This document shows positions 26,578 through 34,927 of a DNA stretch of 64,000 nucleotides, in pieces. The notes below the pieces were generated by a model. It saw nothing but the letters and a program-made list of their open reading frames with translations. It searched no databases and was not told the DNA's origin. The first letter of the stretch is position 1. Each line of letters opens with the position of its first letter. The position numbers were made by a program, and so were the translations under genes. Source of the stretch: Phocaeicola salanitronis DSM 18170 (GTDB lineage Bacteria > Bacteroidota > Bacteroidia > Bacteroidales > Bacteroidaceae); the NCBI RefSeq assembly GCF_000190575.1, contig NC_015164.1, positions 2,480,001 to 2,544,000 on the forward strand, read 5' to 3'.

Positions 26578-26585
26578 CAAAAATA
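26578..26585 (-). promoter_or_regulatory. -7 box (TATTTTTG) for the XRE gene
   Basis: TATTTTTG on the minus strand fits TAnnTTTG and lies 18 bases before the chosen ATG at 26559. It excludes the longer start. Confidence 0.55.
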
Positions 26586-26608
26586 GTGATTATTTTTCAT
26601 TTTTATTA

Positions 26609-26636
26609 TTGCTTGGCAATAAATTTACTAACTTTA
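26609..26636 (+). promoter_or_regulatory. Promoter for the HEPN-like gene
   Basis: TAACTTTA at 26629-26636 differs from TAnnTTTG in the last base only, with TTG at 26609-26611 about 17 bases upstream. The ATG follows 29 bases later. It overlaps the region an XRE repressor would occupy. Confidence 0.45.
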
Positions 26637-26665
26637 CACTTAAAAATTTGAATCAGATAAGTATT

Positions 26666-27619
26666 ATGAATGTTATTTTTACTGCCAAAACAGTTATTGA
26701 GGGAAATTTTGTACTGAAAGAACCCATACAGATATTATATTGTTTACATAAAATTGATTTGTATTTCGAAAGCAGAATGTATATGTTGTCTGTTTCCAAA
26801 GAGATAAACATGGAGCATTCTGATTTAGTCGAATTATCTAGGAATGAAGGAAAAGCATCATTTGCTACGAACATTAACAAATATCTTGACAGTGAGATGC
26901 TTGATATATTTCGTAACATAGAAGTTTATGGTGGATTTCAACATGGCATAATGAAAGTCTATTATAATGAATACTTAGATCTATCATGGATAGATAAAGC
27001 CAAAAACAAGGTATTGTTTTCTATGAGAAAATCATTAAACAAACAGAAAAAGGTATTAATTACTAGTGACAATTTCTCAAAACTAATGTCTGATAAAACA
27101 TTTATACCAGAAGCCAAAGTTCCATATAATTTCTTCCGAGAAGCTAATAGCTATCTAGACAAACTAGATTATATTTCAGCTTATATTCATTTTTACATGA
27201 TTTTAGAATATTGCTTTGCAAAGGGGAAATTTTCTGCAGAGCAAAAAAAGAATTTCAAGAAATCTGATATGCTTAAATATGCTGTATTATCGACAATAAA
27301 CATGATGAAAGAGCGGAACTATGATTTATATTTAGAGATTAAGCAGGAATGCACCGATAAACACAAAGAACTAAATTTCGATTCTCTTATTGATATAATG
27401 TATCATTATCGTGGAGATTTGTCACATGCAATGAAAAGAGCTGTTTATGAAGAGAATCAAAAGTCTGTAAAACCAATAACCATCTTCATCTCATCTGTTT
27501 GTTTCTTTGTTTGTGGTAATATGAACGTTTATTGTAGAAAGTTTGTTTCGGATGAGACGAAAAAACACAGAGTAAACGAACATATAAAAAGATTAGAACT
27601 ACAGCTTGGTCTTAAATAG
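26666..27619 (+). CDS. HEPN-like protein divergent from an XRE regulator
   Basis: A 317-residue protein. The C-terminal third is all-helical with a candidate HEPN ribonuclease motif R-x4-H in YHYRGDLSHAMKRA near residue 257, preceded by helices (LDYISAYIHFYMILEYCF, SDMLKYAVLSTINMM) like the ApeA-type HEPN arrangement. The N-terminal 170 residues are mixed alpha/beta and unknown. HEPN proteins of this type often cleave RNA in anti-phage or toxin systems. The start at 26666 is fixed by the promoter; the longer upstream frame is antisense to the XRE gene. The gene ends about 310 bases from the tRNA-fragment border of the island. HEPN assignment rests on the motif and helical context. Confidence 0.68.
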   Translation: MNVIFTAKTVIEGNFVLKEPIQILYCLHKIDLYFESRMYMLSVSKEINMEHSDLVELSRNEGKASFATNINKYLDSEMLDIFRNIEVYGGFQHGIMKVYYNEYLDLSWIDKAKNKVLFSMRKSLNKQKKVLITSDNFSKLMSDKTFIPEAKVPYNFFREANSYLDKLDYISAYIHFYMILEYCFAKGKFSAEQKKNFKKSDMLKYAVLSTINMMKERNYDLYLEIKQECTDKHKELNFDSLIDIMYHYRGDLSHAMKRAVYEENQKSVKPITIFISSVCFFVCGNMNVYCRKFVSDETKKHRVNEHIKRLELQLGLK

Positions 27620-27793
27620 AGTCAAAGCATATAGGTTTGGTATAAACGTGAATTGGTTGGGAGTGTTTTGAACTGCGACTCATTTTGTCGCAAAAACATA
27701 AATTATTTGCGACAATACTATGGCTTATGCCACACAAGGGTAGGTACTTAGCATTTCCAAATGGACTTGGAACAATCTTCACTCCCTCGTTTC

Positions 27794-27815
27794 TGCGTAA
27801 ACAATGCGTAAACAA
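27794..27815. repeat. Tandem 11-bp repeats near the island border
   Basis: TGCGTAAACAA occurs twice in direct succession (27794-27804, 27805-27815), 116 bases from the tRNA fragment. The surrounding 27620-27930 stretch has no gene. Such direct repeats next to an attachment site can be arm-type sites of a tyrosine recombinase. Confidence 0.45.
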
Positions 27816-27930
27816 ACTATTTCAGTTAAGGGGGTTTAGTGAGTTTCACCGAGAGAGGTAAGCTGCATAACTATTTGATATTCAATGAAAACAAAAATCG
27901 TTGGCTATCGCAGAGTATCATCTTATCGTT

Positions 27931-27972
27931 CTCATAATCTGGAGGTCCCAGGTTCAAGCCCTGGCTGGTCCA
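27931..27972 (+). other. tRNA (CAU anticodon) 3' fragment: attachment-site remnant
   Basis: From the anticodon loop onward the sequence is that of a tRNA: CTCATAA loop (anticodon CAT), TCTGG anticodon-stem strand, AGGTC variable loop, CCAGG-TTCAAGC-CCTGG T arm, CTGGTCC acceptor strand and discriminator A at 27972. The 5' half (acceptor, D arm and CCAGA strand) is missing; the bases before 27931 do not pair. The tRNA's own terminator follows directly. This is what remains at the far end of an island integrated into the 3' half of a tRNA-Met (or CAU tRNA-Ile) gene. The full tRNA should lie left of the window. Confidence 0.8.
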
Positions 27973-27978
27973 CAAAGG

Positions 27979-28013
27979 AAAAGGCTCATCTCTAATGGGA
28001 TAGAGCCTTTTTT
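27979..28013 (+). terminator. Terminator of the original tRNA gene
   Basis: AAAAGGCTC (27979-27987) pairs with GAGCCTTTT (28003-28011), followed by T residues. It directly follows the tRNA fragment, showing that chromosomal backbone resumes here. Confidence 0.7.
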
Positions 28014-28116
28014 GTTTGCACTCCCCTCAGCTATGCCCTTGTTACTCCCGTTTATGCCGGTCTCAATTTATGCGTTTTTGCCCATCGCCTAATGTTTCAG
28101 AATGGTTTCACACGCT

Positions 28117-28220
28117 AAAACTAAAGTTTTAACCTGATGAAACTGAAGTTTCGGTCTGTTGAAACTTCTAGAGAAACCGCATGCATTTGTCCGGGCACAA
28201 GGGAAAGGCGCCTTTCGTGC
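28117..28220. repeat. Cluster of small palindromes between the island border and the barrel gene
   Basis: The 370-base gap 27973-28342 holds AAAACTAAAGTTTT (28117-28130), GAAACTGAAGTTTC (28139-28152) and GAAACTTCTAGAGAAAC (28161-28177), spaced 22 bases apart, then the hairpin GAAAGGCGCCTTTC within GGCAC/GTGCC near 28193-28220. No ORF is convincing. They resemble intergenic palindromic repeats. Confidence 0.5.
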
Positions 28221-28284
28221 CTTGTTTCAAGGGACAAACGGACAGGACACACTGGCTGGGAGTGCATAATTTTATGTGTAAAAG

Positions 28285-28315
28285 TTTGGAATCCCAAAGC
28301 AAATGCGTACATTTG
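28285..28315 (+). promoter_or_regulatory. Full promoter for the outer-membrane barrel gene
   Basis: TTTG at 28285-28288, a 19-base spacer and TACATTTG at 28308-28315 match both Bacteroidales promoter elements. The ATG is 28 bases downstream of the -7 box. Confidence 0.7.
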
Positions 28316-28342
28316 TCTGGCTAAACTAAAACTTGTTGTTAT

Positions 28343-28948
28343 ATGAAAAAGATTTTATCCATTCTGATGGTCATCACTTGTTTGGGGATGGCTATGCCGG
28401 CTCAGGCACAGATTAAGTTCGGGCTGAAAGGCGGTCTGAACATCACTACGCTTACTTTCTCGGATGATGTCTTTAAAGGAGACAACCGCACCGGATTCTT
28501 TATCGGACCGATGGCGGAGTTTACGATACCTGTCATCGGGTTGGGCGTTGACGTGGCTGCCCTTTACAATCAGGCTAAAGGGAAAGCGGATTATTATGAA
28601 GAGCGAGCATCTCAAAACGAGACATTGAAAACATTTGAAATACCTGTGAACTTGAAATGGTCATTCGGCATGGGCAGCACTTTAGGGGCATATATCGCTG
28701 CCGGGCCTCAATTCGGATTCAATGTAGGAAGAGGATTGTATCGAATCGGTTCGGAGACATTCGACATGAAGAAATCTTATACCACCTTCAATGTAGGTGC
28801 AGGCGTAAAGCTCATCCGGCATTTGCAAATCGGGCTAAACTATAATTTCAGCCTCAATAAACTGGCGAAAGCCCGTATCGAAAATTATGAAGGCTCGGTG
28901 GATATGAAGAAAAATACGTGGCAAGTCTCGCTTGCCTATCTGTTTTAA
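28343..28948 (+). CDS. Outer-membrane beta-barrel protein
   Basis: A 201-residue secreted protein: signal peptide MKKILSILMVITCLGMAMPAQA with cleavage after AQA, then IKFGLKGGLNITTLTF and alternating strands ending in a terminal aromatic residue (WQVSLAYLF), the usual barrel end. It fits the PorT/OMP_b-brl_2 family of eight-strand barrels common in Bacteroidota. Function is unknown; many are structural or small porins. It has a full promoter. Its stop overlaps the priA start by one base, so priA is probably translated from the same mRNA. Confidence 0.85.
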   Translation: MKKILSILMVITCLGMAMPAQAQIKFGLKGGLNITTLTFSDDVFKGDNRTGFFIGPMAEFTIPVIGLGVDVAALYNQAKGKADYYEERASQNETLKTFEIPVNLKWSFGMGSTLGAYIAAGPQFGFNVGRGLYRIGSETFDMKKSYTTFNVGAGVKLIRHLQIGLNYNFSLNKLAKARIENYEGSVDMKKNTWQVSLAYLF

Positions 28949-31407
28949 TGAAGTTTGCGGATGTCATAGTGCCTTTGCCCATCGTAGGGCAATATACGTA
29001 TGCCGTTCCGGAGGAACTGGAGGGGAAAGTATGTCCGGGCATTCGGGCAATCGTCCCTTTCGGCAAGAAAAAGTATTATACGGCTATCGTGACCCGTGTG
29101 CACGAAGATGCGCCGGCGGAATACGAGACCAAGGAGCTTGTGGAAATACTCGACGGGAAGCCGGTCTTGCTGAAACGCCAGTACGATTTTTGGCAATGGA
29201 TAGCCGATTATTACCTCTGCACCTTGGGCGATGTCTACAAAGCGGCATTGCCTTCGGGCATGAAACTGGAGAGCGAAACCCTTGTGGTAAGCAATCCCGA
29301 CTATGAGGCGGAAGCTCCTCTGACAGAAAAAGAACAGCTCGTGTTAGACACCCTTGGCAGGGATACGGAACTGTGCATTACCCAACTGGAGAAAGCGACC
29401 GGCATCCGAAACCTGTTGCCGGTCATCAACAGGCTGCTGGAACGGGGTGCCCTATCTATAAAGGAGGAACTGAAACGGAGCTACAAGCCCCGCACGGAAG
29501 CCTTCATCCGTCTGGCGGAAACGGTAAAAAGCGAAGACGACCTGCACCGGCTGTTCGATGCATTAAGCCGTGCGCCCAAACAACTTGCCGCTCTGATGAA
29601 GTACATAGAGCTTTCGGGCTGGGTGCGCCCCGGATGTTTCCTGAAAGAAGTGCCGCGCAAGACCTTGCTTCAAGAAGCGAATGTGGCTTCCACGATTGTG
29701 TCGGGGCTGGTGGAGAAGCATATTTTCGAGCTTTACCATCAGGAGGTGGGGCGGCTGGCAAGAGGGACGGCAGACACCGTTCCCCTCAATCCGTTGAGCG
29801 AGGCACAACAGAAGGCATACGATGCCATAATGCAGGCATTCGCTTCGAAGCAGACCTGCCTTTTGCATGGAGTGACCTCCAGCGGAAAGACCGAAATCTA
29901 TATCCACTTAATTGAACAGGCAATCCGGGCAGGAAAGCAAGTGCTGTATTTATTGCCCGAAATCGCTTTGACCACCCAAATCACCGAACGTCTCCGGCGG
30001 GTATTCGGCAACCGGCTGGGCATTTACCACTCGAAGTTCCCCGATGCCGAGCGGGTGGAAATCTGGCAAAAGCAATTGTCCGAACACGATTACGATGTCA
30101 TCTTGGGCGTGCGCTCCTCGGTTTTCCTCCCTTTCCGAAGGTTAGGGCTGGTGATTGTAGACGAAGAGCACGAGAATACATACAAGCAACAAGAACCGGC
30201 GCCCCGCTATCATGCGCGCAATGCGGCAATGGTTCTGGCGTCTATGTTCGGTGCGAAAACGCTTTTAGGCACGGCAACGCCCAGCATCGAAACCTATTAC
30301 AATGCCGTGCAGGGGAAATATGGCTTCGTGCAGTTAACCGAACGCCACCGCCGGATTCAGTTGCCGGAGATTGAGGTGGTGGATATCAAGGAACTGACCC
30401 GCAAGAAGCGGATGACGGCACAATTCTCTCCTTTGCTCCTGCAAAAGATAAGGGAAGCATTGGAACAGAAAGAGCAGGTCATTCTTTTTCAGAACCGGAG
30501 AGGCTTTGCGCCGATGATTGAATGCCGCACCTGCGGCTGGGTGCCGAAATGCAGGAACTGCGATGTAAGCCTGACGTATCATAAAGGGCTGAACCAGCTG
30601 GCATGCCACTACTGCGGCTATACGGAACAGGTGCCGAAGTCATGTCCGGCATGCGGAGGCACGGAACTGATGAGCCGCGGCTTCGGGACCGAGAAGGTGG
30701 AAGACAGCATCAAAGAGCTTTTCCCCGAAGCCCGGATTGCCCGCATGGATTTGGATACGACCCGTACCCGCACGGCATACGAGAAAATCATATCCGATTT
30801 CGAAGAAGGGAAAACGGATATCCTTATCGGGACGCAGATGGTATCGAAAGGACTGGACTTCGACCGGGTCAGCGTAGTGGGTATCCTGAATGCCGACTCG
30901 ATGCTGAACTATCCCGACTTCCGCTCTTACGAGCGTGCCTTCCAGCTGATGGCACAAGTGGCGGGACGTGCCGGACGCAAAAGCAAACGCGGACTGGTCG
31001 TGCTGCAGACCAAACAACCCGATTTGCCTCTGATACACGAAGTGGTGACAAACGATTACCAACGGATGTTCGGAGAACAGATAGAAGAACGGAACATGTT
31101 CCGCTATCCGCCTTTCTTCCGGCTGATTTATGTATATCTCAAGCACCGGAAGCAAGAGGTGCTCGACCAGGCTGCCGACCGGATGGCAAGCGTCTTGCGT
31201 CAAGGCTTGGGCGAACGGGTATTGGGACCGGATTTGCCTCCGGTTTCCCGCATCCAGACCTTGTTCATCAAGAAGATAATCGTGAAAGTGGAACAACAGG
31301 CTTCGCTATCGAAAGTGCGGACGTACTTGCGCCAAGTGCAGCGCATGATGATAGAAGACGAGCGTTTCCGTTCCTTATTAGTATATTATGATGTAGATCC
31401 AATGTAG
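28948..31407 (+). CDS. priA: Primosomal protein N' (replication restart helicase)
   Basis: An 819-residue PriA. The N-terminus FADVIVPLPIVGQYTYAVPEEL is the 3'-DNA-end binding domain. Walker A HGVTSSGKTEIYIHL is near residue 308 and DEEH near 405. Paired zinc cysteines occupy residues 526-570 (CRTCGWVPKCRNCD and CHYCGY...CPACGG). RxxQxxGRAGR appears as LMAQVAGRAGRK near 670. It loads DnaB at stalled or repaired forks. ATG at 28948 is used because it starts the conserved domain; longer starts lie inside the barrel gene. Typical length for Bacteroidota. Confidence 0.97.
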   Translation: MKFADVIVPLPIVGQYTYAVPEELEGKVCPGIRAIVPFGKKKYYTAIVTRVHEDAPAEYETKELVEILDGKPVLLKRQYDFWQWIADYYLCTLGDVYKAALPSGMKLESETLVVSNPDYEAEAPLTEKEQLVLDTLGRDTELCITQLEKATGIRNLLPVINRLLERGALSIKEELKRSYKPRTEAFIRLAETVKSEDDLHRLFDALSRAPKQLAALMKYIELSGWVRPGCFLKEVPRKTLLQEANVASTIVSGLVEKHIFELYHQEVGRLARGTADTVPLNPLSEAQQKAYDAIMQAFASKQTCLLHGVTSSGKTEIYIHLIEQAIRAGKQVLYLLPEIALTTQITERLRRVFGNRLGIYHSKFPDAERVEIWQKQLSEHDYDVILGVRSSVFLPFRRLGLVIVDEEHENTYKQQEPAPRYHARNAAMVLASMFGAKTLLGTATPSIETYYNAVQGKYGFVQLTERHRRIQLPEIEVVDIKELTRKKRMTAQFSPLLLQKIREALEQKEQVILFQNRRGFAPMIECRTCGWVPKCRNCDVSLTYHKGLNQLACHYCGYTEQVPKSCPACGGTELMSRGFGTEKVEDSIKELFPEARIARMDLDTTRTRTAYEKIISDFEEGKTDILIGTQMVSKGLDFDRVSVVGILNADSMLNYPDFRSYERAFQLMAQVAGRAGRKSKRGLVVLQTKQPDLPLIHEVVTNDYQRMFGEQIEERNMFRYPPFFRLIYVYLKHRKQEVLDQAADRMASVLRQGLGERVLGPDLPPVSRIQTLFIKKIIVKVEQQASLSKVRTYLRQVQRMMIEDERFRSLLVYYDVDPM

Positions 31408-32124
31408 ATGAATATGAATATAGAATTAGACGTACATACCCATACGGTAGCCAGCGGGCACGCATTCAGCACGTTGCAGGAAATGGCGAAAGCGGCTTCC
31501 GAAAAGGGATTGAAACTATTGGGCATTACCGAGCATGCGCCCGGCATTCCGGGAACATGCAGCCCCATTTATTTCCGCAACCTGTACGTCGTCCCGCGCC
31601 GGATGTATGGCGTGGAACTGTTGCTGGGAGCGGAAATCAATATCCTCGATTGCGAAGGGAACATCGATATGGACGAATACTACCTGAATTTGCTCGACTT
31701 GCGCATTGCCGGCATTCATTCGTTGTGCTACAAAGGGGGAACGCCCGAAGAGAATACGCACGGTATGATTCAGGTTGTCTCGAACCCGTATATCCATATC
31801 ATCAGCCATCCGGGAGACGGTACGGCAAAGCTGCATTTCGAACCGATCGTACTGGCTGCAAAGGCGCATCACACCTTGTTGGAGATAAACAACTCTTCGC
31901 TCCGCCCGTGCCGGCACAAAGTAGAGGCACGGGACAATAACCTGGAGATTCTCCGCCTCTGCAAACAATACGAAGTACCGGTCATCTTGGGCAGCGACGC
32001 GCATATCTCGTTCGACATTGCCACGTACGACTATGCCCTTCAGCTCGTAGCCGAGACCGAATTCCCCGAAGCATTGATTATGAACACCAGTGTAGAGAAA
32101 TTTAAAACGTATTTAAGCCTATAA
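31408..32124 (+). CDS. PHP-domain phosphatase (YcdX-like)
   Basis: A 238-residue PHP-fold metal phosphatase. It shows ELDVHTHTVASGHAFST (metal-binding HxH), GITEHAPGIPGT, HIISHPGD, LEINNSS and GSDAHISFDI, the five metal-binding segments in order. This set matches the YcdX class of trinuclear zinc phosphoesterases. The substrate is unknown. It starts right after the priA stop, so it belongs to the same transcript as priA. Confidence 0.9.
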   Translation: MNMNIELDVHTHTVASGHAFSTLQEMAKAASEKGLKLLGITEHAPGIPGTCSPIYFRNLYVVPRRMYGVELLLGAEINILDCEGNIDMDEYYLNLLDLRIAGIHSLCYKGGTPEENTHGMIQVVSNPYIHIISHPGDGTAKLHFEPIVLAAKAHHTLLEINNSSLRPCRHKVEARDNNLEILRLCKQYEVPVILGSDAHISFDIATYDYALQLVAETEFPEALIMNTSVEKFKTYLSL

Positions 32125-32185
32125 GACACAAAGCCCGTCTGTGTCCCCTATGGGCTATAAATCTTAACTTGATAAAATATATACA

Positions 32186-32668
32186 ATGAAACGAATCCTT
32201 TTTGTCTGCCTCGGAAATATCTGCAGGTCGGCGGCTGCAGAAGAAATCATGCGTAGCCGCCTGAAACGTGCCGGACTGGAAAAAGAAATAGAAGTCGACT
32301 CGGCAGGCATCAGCAGCTATCATCAGGGTGACCTTGCCGACCCCCGGATGCGGATGCATGCGTCCCGAAGAGGGTATCACCTCACGCACCGTTCGCGTCC
32401 CGTATGCACCGAAGACTTTTATACGTTCGACCTGATTTTGGGTATGGACGATGCCAATATCGATGCCTTGCGCGAGAAAGCGCCCGATGTAGAGTCGGAA
32501 AAGAAAATCGGAAGGATGACAGATTATTGCCGCACGAAAACAGCCGATTACGTACCCGACCCTTATTATGGAGGTGCCCAAGGCTTTGAAAATGTCCTCG
32601 ACATTCTGGAAGATGCCTGCAACGGGTTATTGGCATCTATCACTTCACGTTTTGATGAACATAAGTGA
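32186..32668 (+). CDS. Low-molecular-weight protein-tyrosine phosphatase
   Basis: A 160-residue LMW-PTP. The P loop VCLGNICRSAAAEE gives C-x5-R with the serine, near residues 8-20; the general acid is in VPDPYYGG near 127. The rest is of standard length for the fold. Such enzymes dephosphorylate tyrosine kinases of polysaccharide export or arginine-phosphate proteins. It follows the PHP gene by 61 bases that contain a short AAGCCC/GGGCTT dyad, so it may be separate or attenuated. The last codons form the start of a tandem repeat. Confidence 0.93.
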   Translation: MKRILFVCLGNICRSAAAEEIMRSRLKRAGLEKEIEVDSAGISSYHQGDLADPRMRMHASRRGYHLTHRSRPVCTEDFYTFDLILGMDDANIDALREKAPDVESEKKIGRMTDYCRTKTADYVPDPYYGGAQGFENVLDILEDACNGLLASITSRFDEHK

Positions 32669-32734
32669 GTGGGCCGTTTCACATAAGTAACTCGGGCGTT
32701 TCACATAAGTAAGTCGGTCATGCCACTTATGTTC
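32659..32734. repeat. Three 22-bp tandem repeats closing into a dyad
   Basis: Units beginning ACATAAGT start at 32659, 32681 and 32703, and ACTTATGTTC at 32725-32734 is the reverse complement of GAACATAAGT at the first unit. The first repeat contains the stop codon of the phosphatase gene. It can fold as a terminator-like hairpin between two convergent genes. Confidence 0.6.
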
Positions 32735-32760
32735 GTTTGCGAGGATTCTTCACATGGCCG

Positions 32761-34842
32761 CTATTTCTTGTCCTCGGATGCCGGAGCGTTCTTCAGTTCA
32801 GGATAGCTGATGCGCGTATGGTACATGGTTTTCAGCTTTTCTTTGAAGACCGACTTTACGGCAGCAATATCCTTGAACGTGATGGGGCACTCTTTGAAAT
32901 AGCCTTCCTGAACCTGTGCGTCAATGATTTTATCCACCAAATTCGATATGCTCTCTTCGGTATACTCGTGCAAGCTGCGCGAAGCGGCTTCTACCGAATC
33001 TGCCATCATCAGGATGGCTTGCTCCTTGGTGAAAGGATTCGGTCCCGGGTATCGGAAGGCCTCTTTGTCAACTTCTTCATCGGGATGCTCATTCTGATAA
33101 GAGATATAAAAATACTTGGTCAGCCCCTTGCCATGATGCGTGCGGATAAAATCTTTAATAACTTGCGGCAGATTATTCTTGTCTGCCAGTTTCAGCCCGT
33201 CTGTCACATGACTGATTACAATCTGGGCACTTTGCTTATAACTCAATTGGTCGTGCGGATTGACTCCAGACTGGTTCTCGGTAAAGAAAGCCGGATTCAG
33301 CATCTTGCCTATATCGTGATACATAGCGCCTGTACGTACCAACTGGCTGTTGGCATCAATACGGTTAGCTGCCGCAGCGGCAAGATTCGCCAATTGCAAG
33401 GAGTGGTTGAACGTGCCAGGAGCCACTTCCGACATTTCCCGCATCAGCTTGTTGTTGATGTTTGACAATTCCACCAATGTCACATTAGAGGTAAACCCGA
33501 ATGTCTTTTCGAGGATGAACAGCAGCGGATAAGTAAAAAGCAACAGAATGCCGTTAATCACGAAATTGATATACATAGAGGTGCTGAGTTGGGAAAGATC
33601 GTTGACATGAATCAGGTCGAGGGCAAAATAGAGCAAAGCGTATGATGCCACGACAATCAGCGCACTGCGCAAAAGCTGGGAACGTTGTGACAATTCGCGC
33701 AGGCTATATATACTTACCATGCCGGCTACACTTTGCAAGAGGATAAACTCGTGAGGGGAACGCAGGCAAATGGAGCAAAGCAGAATCGTAATGATATGTG
33801 CCATAAAAGCCGTACGCGAGTCCAAGAAAATGCGGACAATCATGGGCAACATACTGAACGGCACGATGTAGATACTCATGAAGGGATGGGAAACCATGAC
33901 GGCAGAAACCACCGGGAAAAAGATGATAAGAAAGAAAAGCACGCTGAGGCATCCTTTCTTCTGGTAATAATCGTAACGGAAAAGGGCAAGATACCCCATA
34001 AAGCAGCCTATCAGGATAGACACGAATAAAATCTGCCCCAACAGGGTCAGCCGTTTCTCTGTGACGGTCTCGCTCCGCTTGTCCCATTCCTTTTCCAAAG
34101 ATTTCAGAATGTTGTAGGTCTGCCGGTTGATAATCTCGCCCCGGTCGATAATCTTTTGCCCGTTCATTACAAAACCGTTTGCCCACGAAACACTGGAGAG
34201 CAGGTCTTTCTTAGCCGATTCCGACTTGTTGGCATCATAAATCAAGTTCGTAGTCAGATAGTTGTTTAAATTGCACCGTTGAAGCAAGTTCTTGCTGTAA
34301 TGAACGGTATCCGAGTTTATCAACGCTTCGTATGCCTGCTTCGTGCTGTAGATTTCACTGATACTTTGCAGAATGGATGTATTCTTATACACAATCTGAA
34401 TGCTGAGAATGCTGTCTTTACGCAGTTGTGCCAATTGCTCTACCGGCATCACTCCTTTTTCGTAGATGGTACGCAGCATGCGCTCGATGTGGTGTGAATA
34501 AGTAGGGTCAGGAATAACCTGGCGCAATTGCCGGTTATAGTCCGATTCGAATTGGCTGATTACCTGATCTGCCACAGTTTCGGATAATTGGAAATAAGGG
34601 TGATAATTCTTCATGATGCTGTCTTGTTCCCGCTTCACCTCGTCTTCGCCTTTATAGATGGGGAAATCAAAAGAAGCTTGAAGCAATCCGTATTTCCATG
34701 GTTTGTTGATGTCAAATTGGTAGTTGAACTGGCCTTCACGAGGCAGGAAATAGACGATAAGGACTACCGCTGCCAGGAAAATTCCACACTGATAAAGGAA
34801 TTTCTTATACGAAAACTGTCTTTCTGTTCGGAAACTTTTCAT
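32761..34842 (-). CDS. 7TM-HD family phosphodiesterase (PgpH-like)
   Basis: A 693-residue membrane protein: one N-terminal helix (LYQCGIFLAAVVLIVYFLP), an extracytoplasmic domain to about residue 270, a seven-helix 7TMR region to about 480, and a cytoplasmic HD domain with NHSLQLANLAAAAANRI, AMYHDIGKMLNP, SHVTDGL and ADSVEAASRSL. This is the PgpH arrangement; in Firmicutes it degrades cyclic di-AMP, and that activity is inferred here. ATG at 34842 is used; the longer frame would overlap gltX and its promoter. It is divergent from gltX and convergent with the phosphatase gene. Confidence 0.9.
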   Translation of the reverse strand: MKSFRTERQFSYKKFLYQCGIFLAAVVLIVYFLPREGQFNYQFDINKPWKYGLLQASFDFPIYKGEDEVKREQDSIMKNYHPYFQLSETVADQVISQFESDYNRQLRQVIPDPTYSHHIERMLRTIYEKGVMPVEQLAQLRKDSILSIQIVYKNTSILQSISEIYSTKQAYEALINSDTVHYSKNLLQRCNLNNYLTTNLIYDANKSESAKKDLLSSVSWANGFVMNGQKIIDRGEIINRQTYNILKSLEKEWDKRSETVTEKRLTLLGQILFVSILIGCFMGYLALFRYDYYQKKGCLSVLFFLIIFFPVVSAVMVSHPFMSIYIVPFSMLPMIVRIFLDSRTAFMAHIITILLCSICLRSPHEFILLQSVAGMVSIYSLRELSQRSQLLRSALIVVASYALLYFALDLIHVNDLSQLSTSMYINFVINGILLLFTYPLLFILEKTFGFTSNVTLVELSNINNKLMREMSEVAPGTFNHSLQLANLAAAAANRIDANSQLVRTGAMYHDIGKMLNPAFFTENQSGVNPHDQLSYKQSAQIVISHVTDGLKLADKNNLPQVIKDFIRTHHGKGLTKYFYISYQNEHPDEEVDKEAFRYPGPNPFTKEQAILMMADSVEAASRSLHEYTEESISNLVDKIIDAQVQEGYFKECPITFKDIAAVKSVFKEKLKTMYHTRISYPELKNAPASEDKK

Positions 34843-34893
34843 GAGATTCGGATATTTTGCCTGCAAAGTAAGAAAAAAATGGGAAAAATAGCT

Positions 34894-34901
34894 TAATTTT
34901 G
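34894..34901 (+). promoter_or_regulatory. -7 box (TAATTTTG) for gltX
   Basis: TAATTTTG matches TAnnTTTG and lies 26 bases before the gltX ATG. On the other strand TTACTTTG at 34864-34871, one base off consensus, may serve the HD phosphodiesterase. Confidence 0.55.
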
Positions 34902-34927
34902 CGGCATATTTTTTAGATAAAACCACT

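Noticed and set aside
27931..27972. A complete tRNA gene
   Set aside because: Only the part from the anticodon loop to the discriminator base is present; the sequence before it cannot form the acceptor, D arm or 5' anticodon strand.
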